From Legionella fallonii LLAP-10 (lineage in GTDB: Bacteria; Pseudomonadota; Gammaproteobacteria; Legionellales; Legionellaceae): a stretch of DNA of 64,000 nt. The notes under the pieces were generated by a model that worked only from the letters and a program-made list of their open reading frames with translations, searched no databases and was not told the DNA's origin. The position numbers and the translations under genes are program-made. Shown piece after piece: positions 34,254 through 44,799 of this stretch; position 1 is the first letter of the stretch, and each line of letters begins with the position of its first letter. The stretch is from assembly GCF_000953135.1 (NCBI RefSeq), contig NZ_LN614827.1, positions 649,001-713,000 of the forward strand, read 5' to 3'.

Positions 34254-36887
34254 TTAAGGGCAATGGGTTTCTAATAATTGTCTTTTTGCCATTGATTGGA
34301 ACAGACCTTCTTCTTGCATTAATTTCTTATAAGTTCCTTGCTGAATAATTTTTCCTTGCTGCATGACAATGATAGAATCCGCCTTTTCTATAGTACTTAA
34401 TCTATGAGCAATAATGATTCGCGTTATTTTTAATTGCTCCAAGCTATGAATCACTATCGATTGGGTGATATTGTCTAGGGCGCTTGTTGCCTCGTCAAAT
34501 AATAAGATTTTTGGTTTTTTTGCCAAGGCTCTGGCAATTAAGACGCGTTGGCGTTGCCCTCCAGATAAAGAACCTCCCCGTTCAGAGATAATGGTATGCA
34601 TTCCCATGGGCATCTTACGAACATCATCCGCTAATCCGGCCATTTCTGCCGCATACCAAGCATCTTCTTGAGTCAGAGAACTAAATCCTACAATATTTTC
34701 GAAAAGTGTTCCTGGCATTAAAAAACTACCCTGTAAAACGACGCCGCATTGTTCGCGAACACGTTGTATATTTAATTGTTTCATATCATGATCATCAAAC
34801 AAGATAGTCCCATGGTTGGGCTTTTCAAATCCGAGTAACAGCCTGATTAATGTGGATTTTCCTGATCCTGATGGTCCGGTAATGGCGACATATTGACCTG
34901 GTTCAATAATAAAAGACACGTCTTGAATGATCGCTTGTTCTTTAGGTGAATAAGAAAAACTTAATAGTTCCGCCTCAAGCTTACCAGCCAAAATACCTGG
35001 GTCTTTTTTTCCAGTATGAATTTCGGGTAAGTTTTCTAGTATGGGCATAGTACGTTTTATGATAGGAATGCTATTAATAACAGTACTCATTGTATTAGTT
35101 AAACCAAGTACTCCCGCTGTCAATTGACCTAAAGCGGCATTGAATGCGATAAAAATTCCCACACCCAATTGGGTATCGCGATTAAGAAATTGCGCGAAAA
35201 TGATTAAAGACAGTAAGGGCATTGCTAAAGCATTTAAGCTGGATAATAAAGCGTTATACCAATGTGTTTTAAAATGCTCTTTCTTTATTTGGCTGTTTTT
35301 TATTCCCCATAAGGAAAAAGCTGTTTTTTCTCGGCCGGAGGTTTGGATTTTGCCAATTCCTGCGAGCAATTGAATAACTAAACCAGACAGCTCACTACTA
35401 AGTGAAACAACCAATTCATAGAGAGAGAACTGTTTGAAGCTAATGAATACAGTATAAATGGAGATAACTGCCAATACAGCCATAGCGGTTAAAGCCAGCA
35501 TGGCGTCATAATAGAATAATAGAATCAAACTGCAGACAGAAAAAACGCCACTAAGCAAGGTATTGATTACTACTCCAGCCATGATATGCCGTACAGAACT
35601 AGTAGACATCGCTCTTTGTATCAAATCGCCGGTACTAAATTGACGAAAAAAACTGGCTGGCAGACGGATCAATCTATCCCAAATAGCAAGCTCTAGATTT
35701 AAGTTTAATCGACTGCCTATTCGTAGTATGGTGATCGCACGAACCAGTTCGAATAAACTGGCAGAACAAGCGGCAATTAACAAGGCCCATGTGATTTGCT
35801 TTAGCTGAGCTATAGTTCCAGAAGGCACGACTTGTTCAAATAAAACACCAGTAAACCAAGGGACGGCTAAACTCAATACAGCGGCCATCGATCCTATAAA
35901 TAATAAGCGCCACAGGTCACCTTGGCAGCCCTTGAACGCAAAAACTATTAAGTCTTTTACTGTCAGTGCTTTTTGCGGTAAGGGACAATAGAGTAACCAT
36001 GCTATAGGTGAAAATAATTGAGCCTCTTTTCGTGATAATTTTTTCTTTATACCCCGATGAGGATCATATAAGGTTAAGCCACGACCAAACTTGGGAAGTG
36101 CTAGATAAAAATGGTTTTCACCGTCCTTTCTTAGTAATAAAGGATTCGTTGTACCAAGCCACCAAGTATCTTTGAGTTCTACTTGACGCACTTGCATTCC
36201 CGTATTCTGGCTTATCTCTTCTATCTGTTTAATGACAATATTATCTTGTAAGGATAAATGATAAAATTGTGCTGCGGTTTGAACACAAAATTGCAAAGTA
36301 TCTTTTTTTTCCAGAAGCACATCAGACGAGCCTGGTTGTAAGACTGAAAGCATGTGTTTGTATGCGCGTTGAAGAAGGTTATTTTCATTTTTCTTTCTTT
36401 GCTGACGGTTCTGTAGTTCCTTTTTTTGAATTAATTGAATTGCTTTAAGCAGTAGGGGATTAATTTTTTGATAAAATTTTAAAATTTCATGGTGTAATTG
36501 GTGTTCTTGTGCTGATTTATCAAGTAATAATTCTTTAGCATAATGAATTTTATTAGCGCGCAGAAAGCTAAGAAAATGCTCCTCCCATTGAGCAAGCGCT
36601 TCACGCTGTTGGGGCGCTGTGACGTTATCCCACGTTAATGGGGTAAGTTTTGCATGATAGGAACAGGATGCGATGAGCTGAATGTTTTTAGTTGTAATTT
36701 CTTTTAAGCCGATTATGAGTTCTCCTGCATTCCAATGCCCTAGCAGAAAACGTCTTCCTCGAGCATTCCCTCGAGTGCGTACCATAAACACATCTATTGA
36801 CCCAGAACTTATTTCAAAATGCTCAGGCATTTCAAGCAAGTTAAATTCATTGGATGAAGGAATTGGTGATTCGTGTTGAGTACTCAT
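34254..36887 (-). CDS. NHLM-type ABC transporter, permease/ATPase without peptidase
   Basis: An 877-residue protein. A long N-terminal region (1-290) with a beta-rich part after residue 30 has no C39 protease. It is followed by a six-helix exporter domain and an ABC domain with Walker A GPSGSGKST, signature LSGGQRQR and Walker B ILLFDEATSALD. The layout matches the second, peptidase-free ABC subunit of NHLM-type peptide export systems. It is the last gene of a three-gene minus-strand run with 2-bp and 5-bp gaps. Inferred role: partner of the C39-containing ABC protein in exporting the GG-leader peptides encoded at 40513-41185. Confidence 0.82.
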   Translation of the reverse strand: MSTQHESPIPSSNEFNLLEMPEHFEISSGSIDVFMVRTRGNARGRRFLLGHWNAGELIIGLKEITTKNIQLIASCSYHAKLTPLTWDNVTAPQQREALAQWEEHFLSFLRANKIHYAKELLLDKSAQEHQLHHEILKFYQKINPLLLKAIQLIQKKELQNRQQRKKNENNLLQRAYKHMLSVLQPGSSDVLLEKKDTLQFCVQTAAQFYHLSLQDNIVIKQIEEISQNTGMQVRQVELKDTWWLGTTNPLLLRKDGENHFYLALPKFGRGLTLYDPHRGIKKKLSRKEAQLFSPIAWLLYCPLPQKALTVKDLIVFAFKGCQGDLWRLLFIGSMAAVLSLAVPWFTGVLFEQVVPSGTIAQLKQITWALLIAACSASLFELVRAITILRIGSRLNLNLELAIWDRLIRLPASFFRQFSTGDLIQRAMSTSSVRHIMAGVVINTLLSGVFSVCSLILLFYYDAMLALTAMAVLAVISIYTVFISFKQFSLYELVVSLSSELSGLVIQLLAGIGKIQTSGREKTAFSLWGIKNSQIKKEHFKTHWYNALLSSLNALAMPLLSLIIFAQFLNRDTQLGVGIFIAFNAALGQLTAGVLGLTNTMSTVINSIPIIKRTMPILENLPEIHTGKKDPGILAGKLEAELLSFSYSPKEQAIIQDVSFIIEPGQYVAITGPSGSGKSTLIRLLLGFEKPNHGTILFDDHDMKQLNIQRVREQCGVVLQGSFLMPGTLFENIVGFSSLTQEDAWYAAEMAGLADDVRKMPMGMHTIISERGGSLSGGQRQRVLIARALAKKPKILLFDEATSALDNITQSIVIHSLEQLKITRIIIAHRLSTIEKADSIIVMQQGKIIQQGTYKKLMQEEGLFQSMAKRQLLETHCP

Positions 36888-36889
36888 CC

Positions 36890-39046
36890 CTATGCCTCAT
36901 TGGATAGTAGTTGATAATAAGTACCATGCATGTCTAACAATTGTTGATGAGTTCCACGCTCGATGATTCGTCCTGCATCAAGAACAATAATTTCATCTGC
37001 GTCACGGATAGTGCTCAAACGGTGTGAGATAAATAATGTGGTACAACCTAATTGTCTTAGATGGATATCGATAAGCAGTTCGGTATGGGGATCAAGAGCT
37101 GACGTTGCTTCATCTAGTATTAAAATACTTGGTTTCTGAAGAATAGCTCGAGCAATTTCAAGACGCTGACGTTGACCCCCACTAAAATTAGACCCACCCT
37201 CCGTCAGCATACTTTCATAGCCCTGTTCACGTTCTCCGGCAATGATGTCGTGCATGAGCACCGCCTGAGAGGCGCAAACTATTTCTTCATCGCTAATTGT
37301 TGTGTCCCAAAGAGTCAAATTGTCTTTAATCGTGGCATTGAATAAATTGATTTCTTGATCTACGCTCGCTATAGAATTGACTCTGATGTCGTGCGGAATC
37401 TGATTGAGCTCCATCCCATCCATCAATATTCTACCAGTCCACGGCTCATAGTAGCTTTGTAACAATTTACTAATAGTCGATTTACCGCTTCCAGAACTGC
37501 CCACTAAGGCAATTCGTTGCCCTGGTTTAATTTCTAATGAAAAATCAATAAGTAGAGGTTCTGCTAAAGGACTATATCCAAAGGTCACTTGGTCAAAGAT
37601 AATGTGGCCTAGTAACTTATGTTTTTTTACATCTGATAGATCTTCTTTCTTATGATAACGTGTTGCCAGCTTATGAGAGGTAATATCTTCTATGGTGAAT
37701 AAATCTGCCGAGGCTTCTTGCACCCTGCCTGCAAGCCTAACTAGCATGTCAATGGGGTGGCTAAAATTGTGGTATAACATTTGAAAAGCAATGACCATTC
37801 CTATGGTCATTGCTCCTTGGATCGCTAGCCATGCACCTAAACATAAGATAGCGGAATTGGTTAGCAAATTCAGCGCTTGGGGTAGGGCGGAGATGCAATC
37901 TCTGGTCCATCCTAGTTGTTGCTCAGCACTCATGTAATTGGTATGCATTCCGCTGAAACGATGAAAAAAATCTCCTTCAGCTCCCGAAGCTTTATAAGTC
38001 TCTATCATTTGTAAACCACTAACGGCGGTACTCATGAGACTATTTTTTGCCTTTGTCTCTCTTTGACTTTCGCCGGAGCGTCGTTGGGCAATAAAAATCA
38101 AGACTATGGCATTTATCGCGGTGCTTATTAGAACTAAAAGAGTCAACGGAATGCTTAATAACAATAAAATAAGTAAATAAATGACCGCTAAGAGTAAGTT
38201 AACAACATTGGTGCCAAACTCTTGGGAGACCAAATTGGCTACTGAATCACATGACTGAAAGCGGTTAAGAATATCGCCAAGATATCGTTGATTGAAAAAA
38301 GACATGGGCAGTCTAAGTAGTTTCCAGAAGAAATTGGCACCATTGATCAGGGCTATCTTGATTTCCAACCGACCGAGCATGATTTGTTGATACCAAGTGA
38401 GTACGGCGCTAAAAAAGGCAGCAAGGGCCAATGCCAGTAATAAGGGTTTTTGCCAGTGCGCTAATTGTTGGACAAGAATTTCATCTATGAAAATTTTAAT
38501 TAATCCAGGGATAGCAATACCAGGAATCGCTAAAGATAATGTGACAAGAATAATAAATCCGACTGCCTCTTTAGACTGATTTAATTTATTGATTAAATTA
38601 GATAATAGTTTAGGTTTATTACCTGATTTTTGGAACTGCGGACCTGGCTGTAACTCAAGAAAAACACCTGTAAACCCTTGATCAAATTCTTCCCAGTTTA
38701 AGATACGTCTTCCATAGGCAGGATCGTTGACATAAACCTGATTCTTGGTAGTTCCTTCTAAGACGATAAAATGATTAAATTCCCAGTGAATAATTGCGGG
38801 TAAATGAAATTCGTTTATTTCTTCCGGCTCAATGCTGTAAGCATTGACTTCCATTCCGTGTTTTTCTGCTGCTTTGAAAATATTATCTGCCCTACTACCA
38901 TCACGTGATACGCCACAATCAGTACGTAATACATCTAGGGAAATCCAGCGTCCATAAAATGCCAGTACTATAGCTAGAGCCACTGCGCCACATTCAACGG
39001 CCTCCATTTGCAAAATAATAGGTGTTTTTTTTATTTGTTGAAACAT
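36890..39046 (-). CDS. ABC transporter with N-terminal C39 peptidase (GG-leader processing exporter)
   Basis: A 718-residue protein. Residues 1-130 are a C39 cysteine peptidase with Cys19 in VECGAVALA, His92 in FNHFIVLEG and Asp108 in VNDPAYG. A six-helix exporter domain follows (about 160-450), then an ABC domain with GSSGSGKST, FSGGQRQRLEIARA and ILILDEATSALD. Such proteins cut double-glycine leaders and export the mature peptide. The full catalytic triad is present. The precursors lie just upstream on the opposite strand, which makes the substrate assignment strong. Likely works with the HlyD-like adaptor and the second ABC protein. Confidence 0.92.
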   Translation of the reverse strand: MFQQIKKTPIILQMEAVECGAVALAIVLAFYGRWISLDVLRTDCGVSRDGSRADNIFKAAEKHGMEVNAYSIEPEEINEFHLPAIIHWEFNHFIVLEGTTKNQVYVNDPAYGRRILNWEEFDQGFTGVFLELQPGPQFQKSGNKPKLLSNLINKLNQSKEAVGFIILVTLSLAIPGIAIPGLIKIFIDEILVQQLAHWQKPLLLALALAAFFSAVLTWYQQIMLGRLEIKIALINGANFFWKLLRLPMSFFNQRYLGDILNRFQSCDSVANLVSQEFGTNVVNLLLAVIYLLILLLLSIPLTLLVLISTAINAIVLIFIAQRRSGESQRETKAKNSLMSTAVSGLQMIETYKASGAEGDFFHRFSGMHTNYMSAEQQLGWTRDCISALPQALNLLTNSAILCLGAWLAIQGAMTIGMVIAFQMLYHNFSHPIDMLVRLAGRVQEASADLFTIEDITSHKLATRYHKKEDLSDVKKHKLLGHIIFDQVTFGYSPLAEPLLIDFSLEIKPGQRIALVGSSGSGKSTISKLLQSYYEPWTGRILMDGMELNQIPHDIRVNSIASVDQEINLFNATIKDNLTLWDTTISDEEIVCASQAVLMHDIIAGEREQGYESMLTEGGSNFSGGQRQRLEIARAILQKPSILILDEATSALDPHTELLIDIHLRQLGCTTLFISHRLSTIRDADEIIVLDAGRIIERGTHQQLLDMHGTYYQLLSNEA

Positions 39047-39051
39047 AGTCC

Positions 39052-40299
39052 TTAATCAACCCCTAAAATTTGTTTGAGTGAGGGAATAAGCAATGTTATG
39101 GGCGCTTGCGTTTTAGTGATGATATTCGCTGTGCATAAGGTACCATTAGTAATAGCCATATTGGGCCCATTAGATGTAGTCCACTTATAGCCGCTTAACG
39201 TATTGGCTTCAATTAAATTAACGCGCACATAGAGTTGCGGTCCGGCTTGAGTAAAATTTTCTACTAATTTTTCATTAGCTAATACGGACATCATGCTGCG
39301 TTGGCTGCTTGGGAAACGAGAAACGGATTCTACTACACCTATTATGCTGCCATATTCTTGCTTTTTAACTGTTTGCGGTACTATTTGCGCTATCATTCCC
39401 GGAACAATTTTTTTCCCCATACCTGCTGGGACATAAATTGCAGCATCGACATGTTCCGAATTAGGTTCTATATCTAAAATTTTGTCGCCAGATTGGACGA
39501 GCTCTCCTGGTTTTCCAGTAATATTAATTATTTCACCATCTACAGGGCTGGTAATAACGCTATTAAGTTTCAACTTTCGTTGTGATATAGCAAGATCTAG
39601 TTGGGCTTGTAATATTTTAAGATTAATATCTACTAAACGTTGTCTATTGGTTTCAGCTCTACGATTAAACTCAACGGTACTTTCCATCATTTTTCTACTA
39701 ATTTCAGCTCGGCTTTGCAATTCTTTGTAGTAATCGCTTTTCAGATCCGCTAATTCTTGACGAGATACTACTTTATCTACCAGTTTTTCACGTTCATCTA
39801 GTGCCTTCTTTAAGTATTGCAAATGAAGGTCGGCATTTTTTAAATCATTAGCCCAATTTTTCTGTAATTCTTCATTATTTTTCTGTTCTAATTTGAGGTC
39901 TGTATCTATAAATTGCTTTAAATGTTGTTGTTGCTGTTGCAACGAACTTAATATTTGTTTTTGGTTTTCAGCTTCTAATGAAAGTAGGGGGAGGTTTAGT
40001 GTGGCAAGTTGTTGTCCCTTTTTTACTACATCACCTTCGCTAACATTGACCGTGAGCAATCTTCCTGACGACTCTACAACCGCATCATAGATATTCTGAC
40101 CTCTATTAATTAAAATGCCATTACCTGATATGACGGTATTAATATGCCCCCAGATAGACCAAGCAGCAATCATACTCAGTAATAAGATTAATGAGATTAG
40201 TATAATCCAATTTTGGGGCGAGACAATTTGAAAAACGTTATTGAGTTTTTCTGGATTGTTTAATTTTAAAAGACTTTTTTTGCGAAATAATTTATCCAT
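39052..40299 (-). CDS. HlyD-family membrane fusion protein of the peptide exporter
   Basis: 415 residues with one N-terminal membrane helix (WIILISLILLLSMIAAWSIWG), then lipoyl-type halves (SGRLLTVNVSEGDVVKKGQQ and ITSPVDGEIINITGKPGE) around a long alpha-hairpin rich in Gln, Lys and Glu. This is the periplasmic adaptor of type I-like export systems. It is the first gene of the minus-strand operon, 213 bp from the divergent precursor genes. No dedicated outer-membrane channel is in the locus, so a TolC-type protein from elsewhere may complete the path. Confidence 0.88.
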   Translation of the reverse strand: MDKLFRKKSLLKLNNPEKLNNVFQIVSPQNWIILISLILLLSMIAAWSIWGHINTVISGNGILINRGQNIYDAVVESSGRLLTVNVSEGDVVKKGQQLATLNLPLLSLEAENQKQILSSLQQQQQHLKQFIDTDLKLEQKNNEELQKNWANDLKNADLHLQYLKKALDEREKLVDKVVSRQELADLKSDYYKELQSRAEISRKMMESTVEFNRRAETNRQRLVDINLKILQAQLDLAISQRKLKLNSVITSPVDGEIINITGKPGELVQSGDKILDIEPNSEHVDAAIYVPAGMGKKIVPGMIAQIVPQTVKKQEYGSIIGVVESVSRFPSSQRSMMSVLANEKLVENFTQAGPQLYVRVNLIEANTLSGYKWTTSNGPNMAITNGTLCTANIITKTQAPITLLIPSLKQILGVD

Positions 40300-40512
40300 A
40301 ATTATTTAACATACCATGTTCTATTCAATTTAAGTATATCTATGTTTTGACATTTTTATACCCTAACCAAAATTAAATTATCTGGAAATGGAACACTTTT
40401 TTGATTGATGCCTTTTACTTCTCAGAGGTCTATTTTTATTTACCCCCAACAGTGTTCATTTATTTGCCTATACTTATATAAGTGTAATTAATTTATTTTT
40501 TTAGGAGTGATT
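40300..40512. promoter_or_regulatory. Divergent promoter region of the peptide export locus
   Basis: 213 bp between hlyD-like (minus) and the first precursor (plus). The right part is AT-rich (CCTATACTTATATAAGTG near 40468-40485) and could hold the precursor promoter. Box assignment is uncertain. Confidence 0.4.
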
Positions 40513-40692
40513 ATGAAAAAATCCAGCAAAGCACGAAGAAAAAAAACTAAAAAATTGTCTTCTGAAGAATTAAATAATGTTTCTGGAGGGAATAGTACAT
40601 CCCACTCTAGTAGTCGGATCCGAGATGGAATTGGGATAGCGATTCCTGAGGGAGTTACTGTAGTTGAGCAAATTCCCCGTCGTTCTCGTTAA
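40513..40692 (+). CDS. Double-glycine leader peptide precursor 1
   Basis: 59 codons from the ATG at 40513 with TAGGAG just upstream; an in-frame GTG six bases earlier lies on that site and is not used. The leader is unusually basic (SKARRKKTKK) and then has the classic LSSEELNNVSGG processing signal. The predicted mature peptide is about 33 residues, Ser- and Arg-rich, without cysteine, ending in PRRSR. A C39 ABC exporter is encoded divergently. Likely a bacteriocin or signalling peptide. No modification enzyme is present. Confidence 0.85.
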   Translation: MKKSSKARRKKTKKLSSEELNNVSGGNSTSHSSSRIRDGIGIAIPEGVTVVEQIPRRSR

Positions 40693-40758
40693 AAGATTGA
40701 GCTGGTTTCATTATATAGACTTAAACTTGTAACTATCTCATTTGTTGTAGGAGTTATT

Positions 40759-40938
40759 ATGAAAAATCCGAGCAAAGCACGAAGAAAAAAAGCTAAAAAA
40801 TTGTCTTCTGAAGAATTAAATAATGTTTCTGGAGGGAATAGTACATCCAATTCTAACAACCGGACTCAAGATGGAGTTGGGAAAGTAGTTTCCGGAGGGT
40901 CCACAGTAGTTGATCAATTCAGACGTCGCTCCAGTTAA
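40759..40938 (+). CDS. Double-glycine leader peptide precursor 2
   Basis: 59 codons starting 66 bp after precursor 1, with TAGGAG before the ATG. The leader is almost identical to precursor 1 (SKARRKKAKK, LSSEELNNVSGG). The mature part keeps the length and plan but differs at many sites (NSTSNSNNRTQDGVGK..., ending DQFRRRSS). A tandem duplication with divergence concentrated in the mature peptide. Confidence 0.85.
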   Translation: MKNPSKARRKKAKKLSSEELNNVSGGNSTSNSNNRTQDGVGKVVSGGSTVVDQFRRRSS

Positions 40939-40999
40939 AAGAGCGTTCTGATTATCTATACTTAAATTTGTAACTATTTTGTTCATTGTAGGAGTTATC

Positions 41000-41185
41000 A
41001 TGAAAAATCGCAAAAAAGGACGAAAAAAGACGGATAAAAAATTATCCTCTGAAGCATTAAGTAATGTGTCTGGAGGTAATAGAGGGACAAATGCTGGGCA
41101 GGAAATCAGAGAGAGTATTGAGAGAAGTGCCCCTGCAATGAGAGAACTTCTAGAACGTTTTCATAATAGGAACCGCTCTAGTTAG
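41000..41185 (+). CDS. Double-glycine leader peptide precursor 3
   Basis: 61 codons from the ATG at 41000, with TAGGAG upstream (an upstream in-frame TTG at 40979 is ignored). The leader is KKGRKKTDKKLSSEALSNVSGG. The mature peptide of about 35 residues is different from the first two and amphipathic (QEIRESIERSAPAMRELLER), ending HNRNRSS. A helix-forming, cationic, Cys-free product is expected. Confidence 0.85.
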   Translation: MKNRKKGRKKTDKKLSSEALSNVSGGNRGTNAGQEIRESIERSAPAMRELLERFHNRNRSS

Positions 41186-41337
41186 TTGAACGCTCTGGGA
41201 TTGTTTTTGCGAAGGCAATTATCTTGGTTGTTTTGATCTGTACACTATTCAAACTCAACAAGAGATAGATCAGTATGGCTAATTTTTGTGAGGATCTCTC
41301 AGGAATATAGCGCGTTACGTCAGCATTGGGGGAGTAA

Positions 41338-41406
41338 ACGCCAACGGCTGCTAAAAAACTATCGGCTGAGGCACTGACTAGTATGCCTGGTGGTAATATA
41401 TTTTGA
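41338..41406 (+). pseudogene. Decayed fourth GG-leader remnant
   Basis: Right after a stop at 41335 the frame reads AAKKLSAEALTSMPGGNIF and ends. The LSxEAL...GG signal is clear, but there is no start codon in frame and only three residues follow the Gly-Gly. It is a degenerate relic of another precursor in the tandem array. Confidence 0.65.
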
Positions 41407-41555
41407 TATTCCTAAGTGTGAGTGTGGATGAATAGAAATGATCATATCGTTTATATTGAGCTCATATAATTTATAAAAATTGTTTTTTCTGAAATAATAT
41501 TTGTTTTGATGTGCTAAATTTAGGATAATAGACCCTTTTTGAATCTAAAAATCAT

Positions 41556-42488
41556 ATGCCATCAAAATTGCTTACAATTAAAGTGTTAGAGGAGCTCGTG
41601 CATACTGCCGAGTTAAATCTGGAAGGCCAAACGGCAGACTATATTCCAGAGCTTGCCAATGTTGATCACGACTTGACAGCAATTGCCGTTCACCCTTTAG
41701 GTGAACCCGCGCTCTCTTATACCAATAACCCACTTCAGCCTGTAACTTTGCAAAGTACGTCCAAGATGATTCCTTTGATTGGATTACTTGAAGAGGTTGG
41801 GGTAGAACAATTATTTGAATGGGTTAAAGTGGAACCTTCTGGTGATGATTTCGCTTCAATTACCCGCTTAGAGCGTTTTGGCCCAAAACCATCTAATCCT
41901 ATGTTAAATGCCGGTGCTATCGCCCTATGCTCCTACATTCCAGGTAAAGGCGAGCAGAAATTTGGGTGGTTAGAGCATTGGGTGCAAAAATTATTTAACC
42001 AGCGCCTTAATATTAACCCTTTGGTTTTTGCTTCTGAAAAACGAACCGGCAATCGTAATCGTGCCCTGGCGTATTTGTTACAAAGTAGGAACAATCTTGG
42101 AACTGACGTGACGGAAACACTCGATTTGTATTTTGCATTATGTTCTTATGAAGCCATGTTAGAGCAGATGCTTTTTTTGCCTACGCTATTAGCTAATGGC
42201 GGAGTAAATTCAGAGAGTGGTGAACAAGTTATCTCTGCTGAAACCTGTAAAATCACCTTAGCCATTATGGCAACGTGTGGATTATATGATGAAACGGGAA
42301 CCCATATGGTGAAGACCGGAATGCCGGCTAAAAGCGGTGTGTCTGGTTATACTATTGCTGTTGTTCCCGGTAAAGCAGGTATTGTCGTTTTAAGTCCAAG
42401 AGTTAATGCCAAGGGAAACAGCATACGCGGGGAGATCATGTTAGAAGGTCTTTCTAAAGCGATGAATTGGCATTTTGCATTACCGTAA
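41556..42488 (+). CDS. glsA: Glutaminase
   Basis: 310 residues, the usual length for bacterial glutaminase. The serine-dependent site QSTSKMIPL (Ser67, Lys70) and the family blocks [37 protein letters not shown] and MPAKSGVSG are present. It hydrolyses glutamine to glutamate and ammonia, and in related bacteria aids acid resistance and use of amino acids. The ribosome site is weak. Confidence 0.93.
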   Translation: MPSKLLTIKVLEELVHTAELNLEGQTADYIPELANVDHDLTAIAVHPLGEPALSYTNNPLQPVTLQSTSKMIPLIGLLEEVGVEQLFEWVKVEPSGDDFASITRLERFGPKPSNPMLNAGAIALCSYIPGKGEQKFGWLEHWVQKLFNQRLNINPLVFASEKRTGNRNRALAYLLQSRNNLGTDVTETLDLYFALCSYEAMLEQMLFLPTLLANGGVNSESGEQVISAETCKITLAIMATCGLYDETGTHMVKTGMPAKSGVSGYTIAVVPGKAGIVVLSPRVNAKGNSIRGEIMLEGLSKAMNWHFALP

Positions 42489-42814
42489 GGGTAAGCTACG
42501 AAGGGTACTTTTGCGAAGATTGGCGATGATGACATTGCTCGCATTCTTGGCAGCTATCGACCAGACAACCGACAGCGACATAATCCCCGTTTTATAACTA
42601 ACATTGGGGCCAGTCTCGGTAACAAGGCCAACAATCTCATGACCGGGGACAATAGGGTATTGTGTTCTGCCCCAGTCATTGCGTGCTGTATGTAGATCTG
42701 AGTGACACACGCCGCAGTATAAAATTTCAATAGCTACGCCATTGGAGCGTAAATTGCGCCGTTCAAAGTGAAACGGGAGCTGGTTGAGTGTGCTGCATAT
42801 CCGATAGTTTTCAT
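42485..42814 (-). pseudogene. Truncated, frameshifted zinc alcohol dehydrogenase
   Basis: Begins with AAGGAG and an ATG at 42814 reading [11 protein letters not shown]. It then continues only in another frame ([37 protein letters not shown]) and later in a third ([17 protein letters not shown]). At least two frameshifts plus loss of the C-terminal two thirds mark it as a pseudogene of the YahK/cinnamyl-type NADPH alcohol dehydrogenase. It follows the aldo/keto reductase by about 23 bp, so the two once formed an operon. Confidence 0.8.
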
Positions 42815-42837
42815 GATTCAATCTCCTTGAGGACAAC

Positions 42838-44799
<1,962 letters not shown>

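Noticed and set aside
40816..41013. Minus-strand frame across the GG-peptide genes
   Set aside because: Antisense to precursors 2 and 3, which have clear ribosome sites and leaders.
40513..41185. CRISPR-like array from the repeated units
   Set aside because: The repeats are about 240 bp apart, coding, and diverge in the peptide core; no short regular spacers.
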